A stretch of 64,000 bases of DNA from Trabulsiella guamensis ATCC 49490 (GCF_000734965.1 NZ_JMTB01000105.1:32777-96776), one strand, 5' to 3'; counted from the first letter of the stretch, positions 1 to 10,445 are shown. The notes: generated by a model not told the origin, from the sequence alone. A program made the numbers and translations.

Positions 1-2
1 AG

Positions 3-404
3 ACACAGCGTCAGCCGGATGAGCTGCTGACGAAAGTTATTCTGCCGCCACCCGCCAGACCTGACGCACAGGGTTTTTATCACCAGCTTGGACGGCGCAA
101 TGCACTGAACATTACCCGTCAGAGTCTGAGCGCGCTGATGCAGTACGACGACAACGGCGTGGTGAACTACTGCCGCCTGGTGGATGGCGCGTTATTCAGC
201 AAACCGCAGCGACTGCTGGACGTGGAATGCTGTCTGCTTGGGCATCATCTGAACAGCGAAACCATCGACAACGCCTGCGAGGTGCTGGAAAAACTGATCG
301 ATGCCGCCATTGGCAAGCGCTGGTCGGCGGCCTACAAGCGACCGGTTTTTATCAGTATGTTCCGTGACATGATGGCGGAAGTACAGATATCGCTGAGCAA
401 ATAA
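3..404 (+). CDS. Molybdenum hydroxylase FAD-binding subunit, C-terminal part (XdhB-like)
   Basis: The reading frame is open from the window edge to a stop at 402-404, so only about the last 133 residues are present. They look like the C-terminal domain of the FAD-binding subunit of xanthine dehydrogenase-type molybdenum hydroxylases, with the segment FYHQLGRRNALNITRQSLSA followed by a mixed alpha/beta tail. This subunit passes electrons from the Fe-S centres to NAD or another acceptor. The next gene, 50 bases on, encodes the matching 2Fe-2S subunit, which supports the call and indicates the order Mo, FAD, Fe-S seen in xdhABC. The substrate cannot be told from this fragment. Confidence 0.75.
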   Translation, partial: TQRQPDELLTKVILPPPARPDAQGFYHQLGRRNALNITRQSLSALMQYDDNGVVNYCRLVDGALFSKPQRLLDVECCLLGHHLNSETIDNACEVLEKLIDAAIGKRWSAAYKRPVFISMFRDMMAEVQISLSK

Positions 405-454
405 CGTTATCACAGGAAACAGGGCGCAGGTCGCCCTGCAAAAGGGACAAAACT

Positions 455-913
455 ATGAGCACAATTAAAGTGAAGATCAACGGCAAACTGGTCGAAGCGA
501 AAGTGGAAGGGAACATGCGGCTGTTAGATCTGGTCCGCGATACCTTCCGGCTTACCGCCACCAAAGAGGGCTGCTCTATCGGTGAATGCGGTGCCTGTAC
601 CGTGATCATGAATGGTAACGCGGTCTGCTCCTGTCTGGTGCTGGCCGCCCAGTGCGATGACGCAGAAATCACCACACTGGAAGGGTTGAACGATAATCCT
701 GTCACGCAAAAACTGCAGACTGCCTTCGTCGAAAAAGGCGGTGTTCAGTGCGGATTTTGTACGCCCGGCGTGCTGGTCAGCGCGACGGCGTTGCTGGAGA
801 AAACACCGCAGCCAACGGACGGGCAGCTCAAAGATGTGCTGGAAGGGAATATCTGCCGCTGCACTGGCTATCAACCAATCCTGGACTCTATCCACCATGC
901 ACTAAAATCGTAA
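455..913 (+). CDS. Molybdenum hydroxylase 2Fe-2S subunit (XdhC-like)
   Basis: This 152-residue protein is the small iron-sulfur subunit of a xanthine dehydrogenase-family enzyme and carries electrons between the molybdopterin and FAD subunits. The N-terminal plant-ferredoxin-type cluster is visible as C40, C45, C48 and C60 (CSIGECGAC, then a cysteine 12 residues on). The C-terminal second cluster has C99, C102, C134 and C136 (CGFC and CRCTGY). Its length fits the family (E. coli XdhC has 159 residues). It is the last gene of its operon, since a hairpin terminator follows at 925-947. The substrate (xanthine, aldehyde or an aromatic CoA ester) is not resolved. Confidence 0.88.
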   Translation: MSTIKVKINGKLVEAKVEGNMRLLDLVRDTFRLTATKEGCSIGECGACTVIMNGNAVCSCLVLAAQCDDAEITTLEGLNDNPVTQKLQTAFVEKGGVQCGFCTPGVLVSATALLEKTPQPTDGQLKDVLEGNICRCTGYQPILDSIHHALKS

Positions 914-924
914 ACACAACACTT

Positions 925-947
925 CACCCGGAGGCGCTCTCCGGGTG
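925..947 (+). terminator. Hairpin terminator after the 2Fe-2S subunit gene
   Basis: Nine-base perfect stem CACCCGGAG/CTCCGGGTG with a 5-base loop, 12 bases after the stop codon. The following T-run is short, so termination may be partial. Confidence 0.6.
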
Positions 948-1064
948 TTGTAACTTTGTAAAGGATGTTAAGTAAAACGGCAAACATTGACCTTGCTCAT
1001 CATTCTGTACAAAAAGTAACCATACTATGAAGGTGTCAGGGGGATAACAGAGGAGGAAAAGAGC

Positions 1065-1448
1065 ATGAGCGTTGGCAGACTGAAACGCAACATGATGAAA
1101 AAACTCATCAATGCGCGTAGTGACCTCGATGCCTATCTGCAATTGAGAAAGGCGAAGGGATACATGTCAGTCAGCGAAAATGATCATCTACGTGAAAATC
1201 TGTTTGAACTGTGTAAGGAAATGATCAACGAAATCGTACCACTCAGGAAGTCCCTGACGCGAGAAGAGCGAGACACGTTGCGTCAGGCGGGGGAGGCGGT
1301 CGCGTCCGCCGCGATTTGCCTGATGACCGGGCACCGGGATTGCCCATTATACATCACTGTTAACGTAGAGACGCTTGAACGCTGTCTTGAAACACTGACA
1401 TCAAGCATCCAGAAACTGGATGCCGTATCTTCACACGCGCATGTCTGA
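1065..1448 (+). CDS. bssR: Biofilm regulator BssR
   Basis: The 127-residue product matches BssR (YliH) of E. coli in length and in conserved stretches such as LRKAKGYMSVSE and CLMTGH.DCP, from memory of the family. BssR is a small cytoplasmic protein that affects biofilm formation through indole and AI-2 dependent signalling; its biochemical activity is not established. The start at 1065 follows a strong GAGGAGG-type ribosome site. As in E. coli, yliI and gstB lie downstream, but a hypothetical membrane gene on the other strand has been placed between bssR and yliI. Confidence 0.85.
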   Translation: MSVGRLKRNMMKKLINARSDLDAYLQLRKAKGYMSVSENDHLRENLFELCKEMINEIVPLRKSLTREERDTLRQAGEAVASAAICLMTGHRDCPLYITVNVETLERCLETLTSSIQKLDAVSSHAHV

Positions 1449-1476
1449 AATCAGGGGGAGCGGGGCTCCCCCTGTC

Positions 1477-1935
1477 TTATGGCGCTGTGTGTTCTGCAGA
1501 CTGTTTTTTCCTGCAATACATCAACGAACCGATTTTTATCATCTCGGACAGTAAAAACAGACCCACGTTAATGGCGAGCACCGAAAACCCCGTCACGGTT
1601 AAAACTATCGGAAAAATGGCGATGGAACATTTCATCGTGATGAATCGCAGAATTTCCTGAACAAAAGCAAAAGTAATTGCTGCCGTTTTTTTTCGTAAGA
1701 ATAAATACGCAGAGACAAGCAATGAAACGAGCATCAGCAGTTCGCAAATAAAATAACCGATAAGCAGAGTGCCGGCGCTATCACCTCCGATAACTATGTC
1801 AATGGTAGCGATAACCTCACGGATGTCAGAAATAAAAGGGATCCTGTGTCTCGTCAGTGAAAAGAAGCAATACGACAGAAAAGCCAGAGCATCCATAATG
1901 CCCCAGAACAGAAATTGTTTATTTTTAAAATTCAT
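1477..1935 (-). CDS. Hypothetical multi-pass membrane protein
   Basis: About 152 residues if translation begins at the ATG at 1935, which has a GGGA ribosome site; the frame stays open a little further upstream. I do not recognise a family. Four hydrophobic segments are visible, near residues 7-25 (FWGIMDALAFLSYCFFSL), 45-70, 88-115 and 117-135, with short charged loops and a basic C-terminus (CRKKQ). It is probably an inner-membrane protein. It lies convergent to bssR and divergent from yliI, in a place where I recall no E. coli counterpart, so it may be an accessory gene. Confidence 0.6.
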   Translation of the reverse strand: MNFKNKQFLFWGIMDALAFLSYCFFSLTRHRIPFISDIREVIATIDIVIGGDSAGTLLIGYFICELLMLVSLLVSAYLFLRKKTAAITFAFVQEILRFITMKCSIAIFPIVLTVTGFSVLAINVGLFLLSEMIKIGSLMYCRKKQSAEHTAP

Positions 1936-2053
1936 AATCCCATCTGCAATTTTGTCTTGATAAACCCACAACCAGCTTAAGTTTTTGTAAAAATCCCGTC
2001 ATGCCTGTTCGTGCTGGCTACCCTTATTTCAGAGTCGATTAAAGGAGCCTGCT

Positions 2054-3163
2054 ATGCGCCTTACTGTTCCCACGCTATTACTGTCTGCGATGCTGATGGC
2101 TTCTGCACATGCCGCGGAGGTGAACGTCGAGGTGTTGCAGCGCAAACTTGATCACCCCTGGTCGCTGGCGTTTTTACCCGATAATAACGGCATGCTTATT
2201 ACCCTGCGGGGCGGTCAGCTTCGTCACTGGCAGTCGGGTAAGGGACTTTCCGATCCCATTACCGGCGTGCCGCGCGTCTGGAACAACGGGCAGGGCGGGC
2301 TTTTTGATGTCGTACTGGCGCCGGACTTCGAAGCATCGCGCCGCATCTGGCTGAGTTACGCCGAGGTGGGTGACGATGGAAAAGCAGGCACTGCCGTAGG
2401 ATATGGTCGCCTGAGTAACGATCTTAAACGTCTGGAAGGGTTCCAGGTGGTGTTCCGCCAGATGCCAAAACTATCCACTGGCAACCATTTTGGCGGACGA
2501 CTGGTCTTTGATGGCAAAGGCTATCTGTTTATCGGCCTCGGCGAGAATAATCAGCGTCCGACAGCGCAGGATCTGGACAAGCTGCAGGGGAAAGTCGTGC
2601 GTCTGACGGATCAGGGTAAAGTACCGAAAGACAATCCCTTTGTTGGTAAAGCGGGCGTGCGGCCGGAGATCTGGTCGTACGGGATCCGTAATCCGCAGGG
2701 CATGGCGCTGAATCCGTGGAGCAACACCGTCTGGCTTAACGAGCACGGGCCGCGCGGCGGTGACGAAATTAACATCCCGGAGAAGGGCAAAAACTATGGC
2801 TGGCCGCTGGCGACGCATGGCATTAATTACAGCGGATTACCGATCCCGGAAGCGAAGGGCAAGCAGGTGGCGGGCACGGAACAGCCGCTGTTCTGGTGGG
2901 AAAAATCCCCGGCGGTGAGCGGAATGGCGTTCTACAACGCGAAGACCTTCCCGCAGTGGCAGCGGAAACTGTTTATTGGCGCCCTGAAGGACGAAGATGT
3001 GATTGTGCTGAGCGTTGACGGTAAAAAGGTTACCGAAGACGGGCGTATTCTGGGGGATCGCCAGCAGCGTATTCGTGACGTGCGCGTCGGACCCGATGGT
3101 TATCTGTATGTCTTAACCGATGAGTCCGACGGTGAATTACTGAAAGTCAGCCCGCAACGGTAA
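2054..3163 (+). CDS. yliI: PQQ-dependent aldose sugar dehydrogenase YliI
   Basis: The 369-residue protein belongs to the soluble glucose dehydrogenase family, six-bladed beta-propellers that oxidise aldoses with pyrroloquinoline quinone in the periplasm. A Sec signal peptide is clear (residues 1-21, ending SAHA/AE). Propeller motifs include HPWSLAFLPD near residue 35, LFIGLGENNQ near 158 and IWSYGIRNPQGMA near 207, which contains conserved PQQ-site residues in this family. E. coli does not make PQQ itself, so activity there depends on cofactor uptake; the same may hold here. The product is about two residues shorter than E. coli YliI and is followed directly by gstB on the other strand. Confidence 0.93.
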   Translation: MRLTVPTLLLSAMLMASAHAAEVNVEVLQRKLDHPWSLAFLPDNNGMLITLRGGQLRHWQSGKGLSDPITGVPRVWNNGQGGLFDVVLAPDFEASRRIWLSYAEVGDDGKAGTAVGYGRLSNDLKRLEGFQVVFRQMPKLSTGNHFGGRLVFDGKGYLFIGLGENNQRPTAQDLDKLQGKVVRLTDQGKVPKDNPFVGKAGVRPEIWSYGIRNPQGMALNPWSNTVWLNEHGPRGGDEINIPEKGKNYGWPLATHGINYSGLPIPEAKGKQVAGTEQPLFWWEKSPAVSGMAFYNAKTFPQWQRKLFIGALKDEDVIVLSVDGKKVTEDGRILGDRQQRIRDVRVGPDGYLYVLTDESDGELLKVSPQR

Positions 3164-3790
3164 TCAGGTGACCGGAATGGCGATGACGTTCTGGAAGGCC
3201 GGGCGCTCCGCCAGCTGTTTGTACCAGCGTTGCAGATGAGGGCGCGGCTGCCAGGTCTCCACCGTCTGCAGCAGGTTATACACAAAGGGGGCAATGGCGA
3301 TATCGCCTGCGCCAAACGCGTCACCCGAGAGCCAGCGATGCGCCGCCAGTTCATTATCCAGCATAGCGAACAGCGGCTCGCAACTGGCGATACCCGCGTT
3401 TATCGCGGCCATATCCCGTTGTTCTGGCGGCGTTCTCACCAGCCCCATCAGGATCACACGATGCGCCGGGGAGAGCGTGCCGTTCGCCCAGTCCATCCAT
3501 TTTTCACCCTGCGCGCGCTGCACCGGCGATTCCACCCACAGCGTTCCCTGACCATATTGCGCCAGCAGGTACCGCACGATGGTATTGGATTCCCACAGCA
3601 CCAGGTCAGTGCTGTCATCACGGAGCAGGGGTACCAGACCATTTGGGTTCATTGCCAGAAAGTTCGCATCATGATTAATACCGAACTCCATTCCCGCCAG
3701 GATCTGATCGTAAGGTAATCCGAGTTCTTCCAGTGTCCAGCGAACTTTTTTAACGTTTGTTGAGTTGTTTCTGCCCCACAGCGTTATCAT
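3164..3790 (-). CDS. gstB: Glutathione S-transferase GstB
   Basis: The 208-residue product matches GstB (YliJ), a cytosolic glutathione S-transferase active on halogenated or brominated small molecules in E. coli. The N-terminal thioredoxin-fold domain ([16 protein letters not shown], then NGLVPLL and the WESN motif that binds glutathione) is followed by an all-helical domain with [15 protein letters not shown] set the start at 3790 because a GGAG site lies 8 bases upstream and the length then equals E. coli GstB; an in-frame upstream extension to 3841 is probably not translated. It is convergent with yliI with no spacer. Confidence 0.92.
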   Translation of the reverse strand: MITLWGRNNSTNVKKVRWTLEELGLPYDQILAGMEFGINHDANFLAMNPNGLVPLLRDDSTDLVLWESNTIVRYLLAQYGQGTLWVESPVQRAQGEKWMDWANGTLSPAHRVILMGLVRTPPEQRDMAAINAGIASCEPLFAMLDNELAAHRWLSGDAFGAGDIAIAPFVYNLLQTVETWQPRPHLQRWYKQLAERPAFQNVIAIPVT

Positions 3791-4029
3791 AAAAAACTCC
3801 TGCTTTTGTGATGATGCATTCAGGTGGTGATGGCCAGACATGTTGAGCGAAAGTCAGGCGGTAAGCAATCGTGATCAAAAAAAACACTGAGTTTTCGGCA
3901 CGGTGGCGAGTTATTGCGTAAACTTTAAAAACTTTACCAACTCACTGTTTCTTTGAGGTCATTTCTACGTTATTACTCACCATTTGGTGCGTATTAGCGG
4001 TTTTTGGAATGGATACTTGGGTGGCTCTT

Positions 4030-5229
4030 ATGACGCGTGATGCATTTTCTCTTCGCAGCCTGGCGGCAGGCTCCGCACTTTTACTCCTCGTTGTACCTTC
4101 TTTGCAGGCGGCGGAACAAGCGCCCGCCGCACCCACCGTTGACGCGCGAGCGTGGATCCTGATGGATTACGCCAGTGGCAAAGTGTTGACGGAAGGCAAC
4201 GCCGACGAACAACTGGACCCCGCCAGTCTGACAAAAATCATGACCAGCTATGTAGTCGGTCAGGCCCTGAAGGCAGGCAAAATCAAACTCACTGACAGCG
4301 TGACGGTAGGCAGAGATGCCTGGGCGACGGGTAACCCGGCACTGCGCGGTTCGTCGGTGATGTTCCTCAAACCGGGCGATCAGGTCTCAGTGGAAGATCT
4401 GAATAAAGGGGTGATTATTCAGTCCGGTAACGACGCCAGTATCGCGATTGCTGATTACGTCGCCGGCAGCCAGGATTCGTTCGTCGGGCTGATGAACAGT
4501 TACGCGCAGAAGCTGGGGCTGACCAAAACCACCTTCAAAACCGTGCACGGCCTGGATGCGCCAGGGCAGTTCAGTACCGCCCGTGACATGGCGCTGCTGA
4601 CCAAAGCGATGATCCATGACGTGCCGGAAGAGTATGCCATCCACAAAGAAAAAGAGTTCACGTTTAATAAAATCCGCCAGCCGAACCGTAACCGCCTGTT
4701 GTGGAACACCAGCCTGAATGCGGATGGCGTAAAAACCGGTACCACCGCCGGGGCGGGGTACAATCTGGTCTCCTCGGCCACGCAAGGGGATATGCGTCTG
4801 ATTGCGGTGGTACTTGGCACCAAAACCGACCGAATTCGTTTTAATGAATCCGAAAAATTGCTGACGTGGGGATTCCGTTTCTTTGAAACCGTTACTCCCA
4901 TTAAGCCCGACGCCACCTTTATTGAGCAGCGTGTCTGGTACGGCGACAGCAACGAGGCCAAACTCGGTGCCGGTGAAGCAGGTTCGATAACCATTCCGAA
5001 AGGTCAGCTGAAAAACCTCAAGGCCAGTTATACACTGACACAACCGCAACTGACCGCGCCGCTGAGCAAAGGGCAGGTTGTTGGCACCATTGACTTCAAA
5101 CTCAACGATAAAACCATTGAACAGCGTCCACTGATTGTGATGGAAGAGGTGAAAGAGGGCGGGTTCTTCAGTCGTATCGTGGATTTCGTGCTGATGAAAT
5201 TCCACGAATGGTTTGGCGGCTGGTTCTGA
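4030..5229 (+). CDS. dacC: D-alanyl-D-alanine carboxypeptidase DacC (PBP6)
   Basis: This 399-residue penicillin-binding protein trims the terminal D-alanine from peptidoglycan pentapeptides. It has a signal peptide (cleavage near residues 28-29, QAAE), the serine nucleophile motif SLTK at S66-K69, an SGN motif near residue 132 and a KTG motif near 234. A C-terminal amphipathic helix ([14 protein letters not shown]) anchors it to the inner membrane. Length and motifs match E. coli PBP6. The start at 4030 gives the usual length; an in-frame ATG at 4009 also exists. DeoR is convergent nine bases downstream. Confidence 0.95.
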   Translation: MTRDAFSLRSLAAGSALLLLVVPSLQAAEQAPAAPTVDARAWILMDYASGKVLTEGNADEQLDPASLTKIMTSYVVGQALKAGKIKLTDSVTVGRDAWATGNPALRGSSVMFLKPGDQVSVEDLNKGVIIQSGNDASIAIADYVAGSQDSFVGLMNSYAQKLGLTKTTFKTVHGLDAPGQFSTARDMALLTKAMIHDVPEEYAIHKEKEFTFNKIRQPNRNRLLWNTSLNADGVKTGTTAGAGYNLVSSATQGDMRLIAVVLGTKTDRIRFNESEKLLTWGFRFFETVTPIKPDATFIEQRVWYGDSNEAKLGAGEAGSITIPKGQLKNLKASYTLTQPQLTAPLSKGQVVGTIDFKLNDKTIEQRPLIVMEEVKEGGFFSRIVDFVLMKFHEWFGGWF

Positions 5230-5238
5230 TCATCGCGG

Positions 5239-5997
5239 TCAGTACAGCAGCGTAATGTTATGTGTTTTCGCCAGCGTCACCAGGTCGTCATCGGGACGGG
5301 TGTCGCTGGCAATCGTATCAAACACCTTCACATCACCCATTCTGGCCGGGCGCACTTTGCCAAATTTGCTGTGATCAACCACCAGCACGTGACGGCGTGA
5401 CTGCCGCATCGCCCAGTGTTTTACCGGCAACTCTTCCAGATTAAAACAGGTTGCGCCCTGAACCGCATGCACGCCAGCGGCCGAGTAAAACGCAATATCC
5501 GGGCAGAGATGCGTGAGAGTGTCATGAACATCGAGCGGTTTGAAAATGGCGTTACTGGCGTGAAATTCGCCGCCGCAGAGAATAACCCGGCAATGTGGCT
5601 TTTCCTGTAACGCCAGAAAGGTATTCAGTGAGTAGCAGACGCCAGTGAAGGGGAGGTCATTATCGATGGCTTCAATCACCCACGGCGTGGTGGTACCGCA
5701 GTCGAAAAACGCCATCTGATGGGCTTCCAGTAACGCGGCGGCATGACGGGCGGCGCGGCGTTTTTCCTCAACCAGCCGGGATTTTTGATCGCTCAGCAGA
5801 TAATGGCTGGCGCTGCGAGGTTCCAGTACAATGTAACCGCCGAGCAGTACGACCGGCCCACTGTGGCTGTTAAGATCGCGACGAATCGTCATTTCTGAAA
5901 CGCCAAGCAATGCAGCCGCTTCTTTAAGGTGAAGCTTATCGCTACGCTTCAGTGCCTGAATCAGTTGACCAATCCGCTCGTCCCGCCGTGTTTCCAT
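5239..5997 (-). CDS. deoR: Deoxyribose operon repressor DeoR
   Basis: This 252-residue founding member of the DeoR family has an N-terminal helix-turn-helix (HLKEAAALLGVSEMTIRRDL, residues about 22-41) and a C-terminal sugar-phosphate sensing domain (FFDCGTTTPWVIEAI near 118). In E. coli it represses deoCABD, tsx and nupG and responds to deoxyribose-5-phosphate. Position between dacC and ybjG is the same as in E. coli. The start at 5997 gives the family length. Confidence 0.94.
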   Translation of the reverse strand: METRRDERIGQLIQALKRSDKLHLKEAAALLGVSEMTIRRDLNSHSGPVVLLGGYIVLEPRSASHYLLSDQKSRLVEEKRRAARHAAALLEAHQMAFFDCGTTTPWVIEAIDNDLPFTGVCYSLNTFLALQEKPHCRVILCGGEFHASNAIFKPLDVHDTLTHLCPDIAFYSAAGVHAVQGATCFNLEELPVKHWAMRQSRRHVLVVDHSKFGKVRPARMGDVKVFDTIASDTRPDDDLVTLAKTHNITLLY

Positions 5998-6013
5998 ATG
6001 TCCCCGTCAGAGA

Positions 6014-6038
6014 AAACGCGCCCTGCACTGGCAGGGCG
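6014..6038 (-). terminator. Hairpin terminator after ybjG
   Basis: Eight-base stem CGCCCTGC/GCAGGGCG with a 4-base loop. On the minus strand it is followed by a TTTT tract, 31 bases past the ybjG stop codon. Confidence 0.65.
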
Positions 6039-6068
6039 TCGTGGGCAATATTACCTGCGTGGCGGGGG

Positions 6069-6677
6069 TTAGTCACGCACCCAGCCTTTGCGGATGGGTA
6101 CAGAAAAGCATAAACGGTAAAGCTGCTGCAGTCGCAAATAGATAACGTGTCCGACGCGTTGCCAGAGCATTTGCGCCACCAGACAGCCGATCATGCCGGT
6201 CAGCAAGCCGCCCAGCATATCCAGTGGCCAGTGCACGCCGAGGTAAATGCGCGACCATGCGATCGCGATGGCGGTGAGCATCAGGATGACGCCCGACCAC
6301 AGGCGATGCCAGAACAGGAAAGCCAGGGCAAAAGTGAAGATTACCGTGCCGTGATCGCTCGGGAAAGAGTCATCCGGCGCATGGTGCAGGAAGTTGTAGC
6401 CAACGCCCTCAACAAACGGTCTGTCGTGCGGGTAGAGATGGCCGACAAGCCAGGAGAGCGTCATGCTGAATGCCAGCGCCAGCGCGATTTTGATCACCAG
6501 TTTGCGCTGCTCGCTGACCTGCGCGCATGGTCCCCATAACCAGAGCGCGACCGCCATTAACGGCACAATGCTGATCAGATCTTTCGCGATAAAAATAGCC
6601 AGTGATATTAACCATGACGGCGAAGCAGGCGTGGCGTTAATTAGCGAAAACAAGGTGTAGTTGATATTTTCCAGCAT
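6069..6677 (-). CDS. ybjG: Undecaprenyl-diphosphate phosphatase YbjG (PAP2 family)
   Basis: The 202-residue inner-membrane protein recycles the lipid carrier undecaprenyl pyrophosphate for peptidoglycan and O-antigen synthesis; gain of copies gives bacitracin resistance in E. coli. The PAP2 catalytic triad of motifs is present: HLYPHDRPF, PSDHGT and SRIYLGVHWPLD. About five membrane segments are visible. I chose the start at 6677 (MLENINYTLFSL) because it aligns with E. coli YbjG; the frame is open up to 6902 but that extension does not look like coding sequence. Confidence 0.92.
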   Translation of the reverse strand: MLENINYTLFSLINATPASPSWLISLAIFIAKDLISIVPLMAVALWLWGPCAQVSEQRKLVIKIALALAFSMTLSWLVGHLYPHDRPFVEGVGYNFLHHAPDDSFPSDHGTVIFTFALAFLFWHRLWSGVILMLTAIAIAWSRIYLGVHWPLDMLGGLLTGMIGCLVAQMLWQRVGHVIYLRLQQLYRLCFSVPIRKGWVRD

Positions 6678-6964
6678 ACTTTCCAGACTCATTGCAGTGG
6701 GGCAAATTATGCCGCGCCAGAGGGGTTCATACGCCTTCACCATAAAAGCGATGACCGCTGTGGTAAATTCACGTTGTCTTAGTTGTCCGCAGTTTACGAA
6801 CAATCCGAGGCAAGTTGACATGTAGCGGGAAGTATATGAGTTAATACTTAAGCGAATCTTAAACGAATGAAAAAAGGTCATAATTACTGCTGTCGACCAC
6901 AATGTAGTATCCCCTGGTCAGGGATTTCATTACACTTTGCGCGTTTTTTTGAATAAGAGTGGGT

Positions 6965-8197
6965 ATGCAAAATCATTCGCTTTCCGGTAAACGTCTGGGG
7001 CGCCAGGCGTTACTGTTTCCTCTGTGTCTCGTGCTCTATGAATTCTCCACCTATATCGGCAATGACATGATCCAACCGGGCATGCTGACGGTGGTGGAGC
7101 AGTATCAGGCGGGTATCGAGTGGGTGCCGACGTCAATGACGGCCTATCTGGCAGGAGGCATGTTTTTACAGTGGCTGTTAGGGCCGCTGTCTGACCGCGT
7201 TGGTCGCCGTCCGGTGATGTTGACCGGCGTGGTGTGGTTTGTTATTACCTGCCTCGCCACGCTGCTGGCGCAAAATATTGAACAGTTCACCTTCCTGCGC
7301 TTTTTGCAGGGGATCAGCCTGTGCTTTATCGGTGCGGTAGGGTACGCCGCGATACAGGAGTCGTTTGAGGAGGCGGTGTGCATTAAAATCACCGCCCTGA
7401 TGGCGAACGTCGCGTTGATTGCGCCGCTATTGGGGCCACTGGTGGGGGCTGCGTGGGTTCATGTTGCGCCGTGGGAGACGATGTTTGTGCTCTTCGCGTT
7501 GCTGGCGGCAATCGCTTTCGTTGGCTTGCAGCGGGCGATGCCGGAAACCGCGACACGACTCGGTGAAAAACTCTCGCTGAAGGATCTGGGGCAGGATTAT
7601 GGCGCGGTGCTGAAAAACCGCCGCTTTGCCGCCGGATCGCTGGCGATAGGGTTTGTCAGTCTGCCGTTGCTGGCATGGATTGCTCAGTCGCCGATCATTA
7701 TTATTAGCGGCGAGAAGGCCAGCGCCTATGAATATGGGTTGTTGCAGGTGCCGATTTTCGGCGCGCTGATTATCGGTAATCTGGTGCTGGCGCGGCTGAC
7801 GTCGCGTCGTACTGTGCGGGCGTTGATCCTGATGGGTGTCGCACCGATCATGGTCGGGCTGGTGCTGGCGGCGGCCGCGACAGTGGTCTCCGGTCATGCT
7901 TATCTGTGGATGACCGCCGGGCTCAGTCTTTACGCATTTGGCATTGGCATCGCGAACGCCGGTCTGGTACGTCTGACGCTATTTGCCAGTGATATCAGCA
8001 AAGGCACGGTTTCCGCGGCGATGGGCATGCTGCAGATGCTGATTTTCACCGTCGGCATTGAAGCCAGCAAATATGCTTACCTGTGGGGCGGCAACGGTCT
8101 GTTCAGCGTCTTCAATCTGCTGAACGGCGTGCTGTGGCTGGCGCTGACGGTCTACTTTCTGAAAGATAAAACCGTCGGCGCCTCACGTGAGGGGTGA
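6965..8197 (+). CDS. mdfA: Multidrug/H+ antiporter MdfA
   Basis: This 410-residue major facilitator transporter with 12 membrane helices exports chloramphenicol, lipophilic cations and other drugs in exchange for protons. The membrane-embedded acidic residue important for substrate recognition lies in [11 protein letters not shown] near residue 26, and motif A is seen as [13 protein letters not shown]. Length equals E. coli MdfA if the ATG at 6965 is used; a GTG at 6959 lies in frame two codons upstream. It is convergent with ybjI, with only three bases between the stops. Confidence 0.95.
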   Translation: MQNHSLSGKRLGRQALLFPLCLVLYEFSTYIGNDMIQPGMLTVVEQYQAGIEWVPTSMTAYLAGGMFLQWLLGPLSDRVGRRPVMLTGVVWFVITCLATLLAQNIEQFTFLRFLQGISLCFIGAVGYAAIQESFEEAVCIKITALMANVALIAPLLGPLVGAAWVHVAPWETMFVLFALLAAIAFVGLQRAMPETATRLGEKLSLKDLGQDYGAVLKNRRFAAGSLAIGFVSLPLLAWIAQSPIIIISGEKASAYEYGLLQVPIFGALIIGNLVLARLTSRRTVRALILMGVAPIMVGLVLAAAATVVSGHAYLWMTAGLSLYAFGIGIANAGLVRLTLFASDISKGTVSAAMGMLQMLIFTVGIEASKYAYLWGGNGLFSVFNLLNGVLWLALTVYFLKDKTVGASREG

Positions 8198-8200
8198 TGT

Positions 8201-9013
8201 TTAACGAAACGGCGCGTCCTGATTGAGCGCTTTTTCGATAATTTCCAGCACCCCTTCATCATTGTTATTCGGCGCTTCGAAACAGGCGACCGCTTTCACT
8301 GCGGGTGAGGCGTTCGCCATCGCAAATCCGTACCCCGCCTGCCGCAGCATTTCGAGATCATTACCGCTGTCGCCAAACGCCAGCACGTCTTTATCCTCAA
8401 TGCCCCATTGCGCCTGCAACAGCCGCAGACCGTTGGCTTTATGAATGCCAGGGATGATCAGATCAATGCTGCCGTGGCCGGTGGTGACCGCGGTCATGAT
8501 ATCGCCCAGCTCTTCATGCAGAAGCGCCTGCATTTCAGGCACCAGACTGTCGTCAATGTTCAGACCGAACTTGAGGAAGGTGTCGTCGATGTTGTTGAAG
8601 TCGTCCACGCGCTCCAGCCGATGGTAATAGCGTGCCGCCATGGTGACGAACGCGTCATCATACTTGCGCAGGGTATAAGCGCTATTTTTACCGCAGGCGA
8701 TGATCTCAAATTCCGATCGTGTTTGCAGATAGCGCACCACCTTATCAAAATGAGATTTTGGCAGATCACTGTTGTAAACATCTTCTCCGGCATTCACCAC
8801 CCAGCCACCGTTTTCGGCAACAAACGCAATCTCTGCGGCAATTTCAGGGAAAAAGGATTTCAGCTGGTAATACTGGTTGCCGCTGGCGACCACAAAACGA
8901 ATGCCTTGCTGCTTCATGCGCTGGTACTGCTGCAGAAATCGCGCACGGTTATAGGTTTTTGCGTCGTTCAGAAAGGTGCCGTCCATATCGACCGCAATCA
9001 GTTTTACGCTCAT
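8201..9013 (-). CDS. ybjI: HAD-superfamily sugar/FMN phosphatase YbjI
   Basis: The 270-residue Cof-type HAD hydrolase has motif I DMDGTF (nucleophile D near residue 8) and motif IV FGDSGNDLEML near 213, which bind magnesium. The E. coli protein dephosphorylates FMN and some sugar phosphates. Its ATG overlaps the stop of ybjJ (TGATG), so the two genes are translationally coupled, as in E. coli. A TTG one codon upstream is less likely to be the start. Confidence 0.9.
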   Translation of the reverse strand: MSVKLIAVDMDGTFLNDAKTYNRARFLQQYQRMKQQGIRFVVASGNQYYQLKSFFPEIAAEIAFVAENGGWVVNAGEDVYNSDLPKSHFDKVVRYLQTRSEFEIIACGKNSAYTLRKYDDAFVTMAARYYHRLERVDDFNNIDDTFLKFGLNIDDSLVPEMQALLHEELGDIMTAVTTGHGSIDLIIPGIHKANGLRLLQAQWGIEDKDVLAFGDSGNDLEMLRQAGYGFAMANASPAVKAVACFEAPNNNDEGVLEIIEKALNQDAPFR

Positions 9014-10215
9014 CAATTTTTCTCCATGACAGGTTCAGCATCAGGTTTCGCCACCGCACGCGCCACCAGCGCGGCAATCAACACCAGCATCAGGACCACC
9101 AGCATGGCGCTGCGCAGGCCGTAGTGTTCACCGAGGAAGCCGAGCAGCGGCGGGCCGACCAGAAACGCCAGATACCCGGTGGTCGCCACCACGCTGACGC
9201 GCGTCGGGGCATCCGGGCCGGTGTCGCTGGCGGCGGAAATGGTGAGCGGGAAGCCCAGTGAGGCACCGAGCCCCCAGAGCACCACCGAAACCCCGGCGAC
9301 CCAGGCGCTGTCGACGAAAATAATCAATGCAATGCCCAGCGCGCCCATCATGGCGCTGGCGCGGACCACTGCCACACGGCTGTAGCGGTCAATAAACCAG
9401 CCGCCGGTGAAGCGCCCGACCGTCATGCCGAGCGTAAAGCCCGCGTAAATCAGGGAGCCAGAGGTGGGGCTGAAACCGTGACCGTCCACCATCAGCAGCG
9501 GTAGCCAGTCATTGGCGGAGCCTTCGGCAAACGCCATCGCCAGCACCACCACGCCGATCAGCATTAGTTGAATATCGCGATAAAATGGCACGCCTTTTTG
9601 CTGCTGGTGCGCCTCTTCTGCAGAATTACGCCCGGTGCCGTCCGGGATCGCCTTGATGGCGATGACAATCGGTGCGATGCCCGCCAGCCCGGCCAGTAAA
9701 ATATGGATGCTCGCCGGAACGCCAAACCCGGTCACCATCATGCCGATCCCGGCGCCGACCAGAGTGCCGAAACTGTAAAAGCCGTGCATCATCGGCAGTA
9801 CGGTTTTATTCATTTCCCGCTCAACGGTAGCGCCTTCAACGTTAATCGCCACTTCCGCGGCGCCAAAGCTGCCGCCAAAAACGCACAGACCGAGAGCGAA
9901 TACCAGTGGCGAGGAGAGCCATAGCGCAACGCTCAGAACAATAATGCCCAGCACGGCGCAGGACATGGTGGCGCGAATAACGTTTCGCGTACCGTAACGT
10001 TTGACCAGCCATGCAGAACAGAGGATACCGCTCATTGACCCGACAGAAAGACCAAACAGCACGACGCCCATTTCTGCCGTGGAAACAGATAACACGTCGC
10101 GAATTGCCGGTGTGCGGGTAGCCCAGGAGGCCATCAATAAGCCAGGAAGGAAAAACAAAGTAAACAGTGCCCACATGCGTAACCGCAGGGCTTTGCGAGA
10201 GTGTTCTGTCGTCAT
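9013..10215 (-). CDS. ybjJ: Major facilitator transporter YbjJ
   Basis: The roughly 400-residue protein has 12 hydrophobic segments and belongs to the major facilitator superfamily. It closely matches E. coli YbjJ, including [20 protein letters not shown] at the first helix and the central [14 protein letters not shown] motif. Its substrate is not known. The start at 10215 was chosen because it aligns with E. coli YbjJ; the frame continues to 10248. It heads a two-gene operon with ybjI. Confidence 0.88.
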   Translation of the reverse strand: MTTEHSRKALRLRMWALFTLFFLPGLLMASWATRTPAIRDVLSVSTAEMGVVLFGLSVGSMSGILCSAWLVKRYGTRNVIRATMSCAVLGIIVLSVALWLSSPLVFALGLCVFGGSFGAAEVAINVEGATVEREMNKTVLPMMHGFYSFGTLVGAGIGMMVTGFGVPASIHILLAGLAGIAPIVIAIKAIPDGTGRNSAEEAHQQQKGVPFYRDIQLMLIGVVVLAMAFAEGSANDWLPLLMVDGHGFSPTSGSLIYAGFTLGMTVGRFTGGWFIDRYSRVAVVRASAMMGALGIALIIFVDSAWVAGVSVVLWGLGASLGFPLTISAASDTGPDAPTRVSVVATTGYLAFLVGPPLLGFLGEHYGLRSAMLVVLMLVLIAALVARAVAKPDAEPVMEKN

Positions 10216-10445
10216 CCCATAACGCCTGATAAAAGTGATACCTGACACAGTAGCAGAAAGCGGGCAGGACTGTCGTGGGTTCGGAAGGGGAAAAAAACAA
10301 TATGTAAATTAAATGTAAACAATAGGCTAATCTGTTTTGAAATGTAACTATTCAAAAAATGAAAAAGTGTTTGATAAAATTATAATTAGATGTTTTACCG
10401 ATATTTTGATAAATTGCGTTCTATAGAATATCTTGAGGCTTTTCG

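Noticed and set aside
4387..5205. 272-codon frame opposite dacC
   Set aside because: Shadow of dacC; no ribosome site or family.
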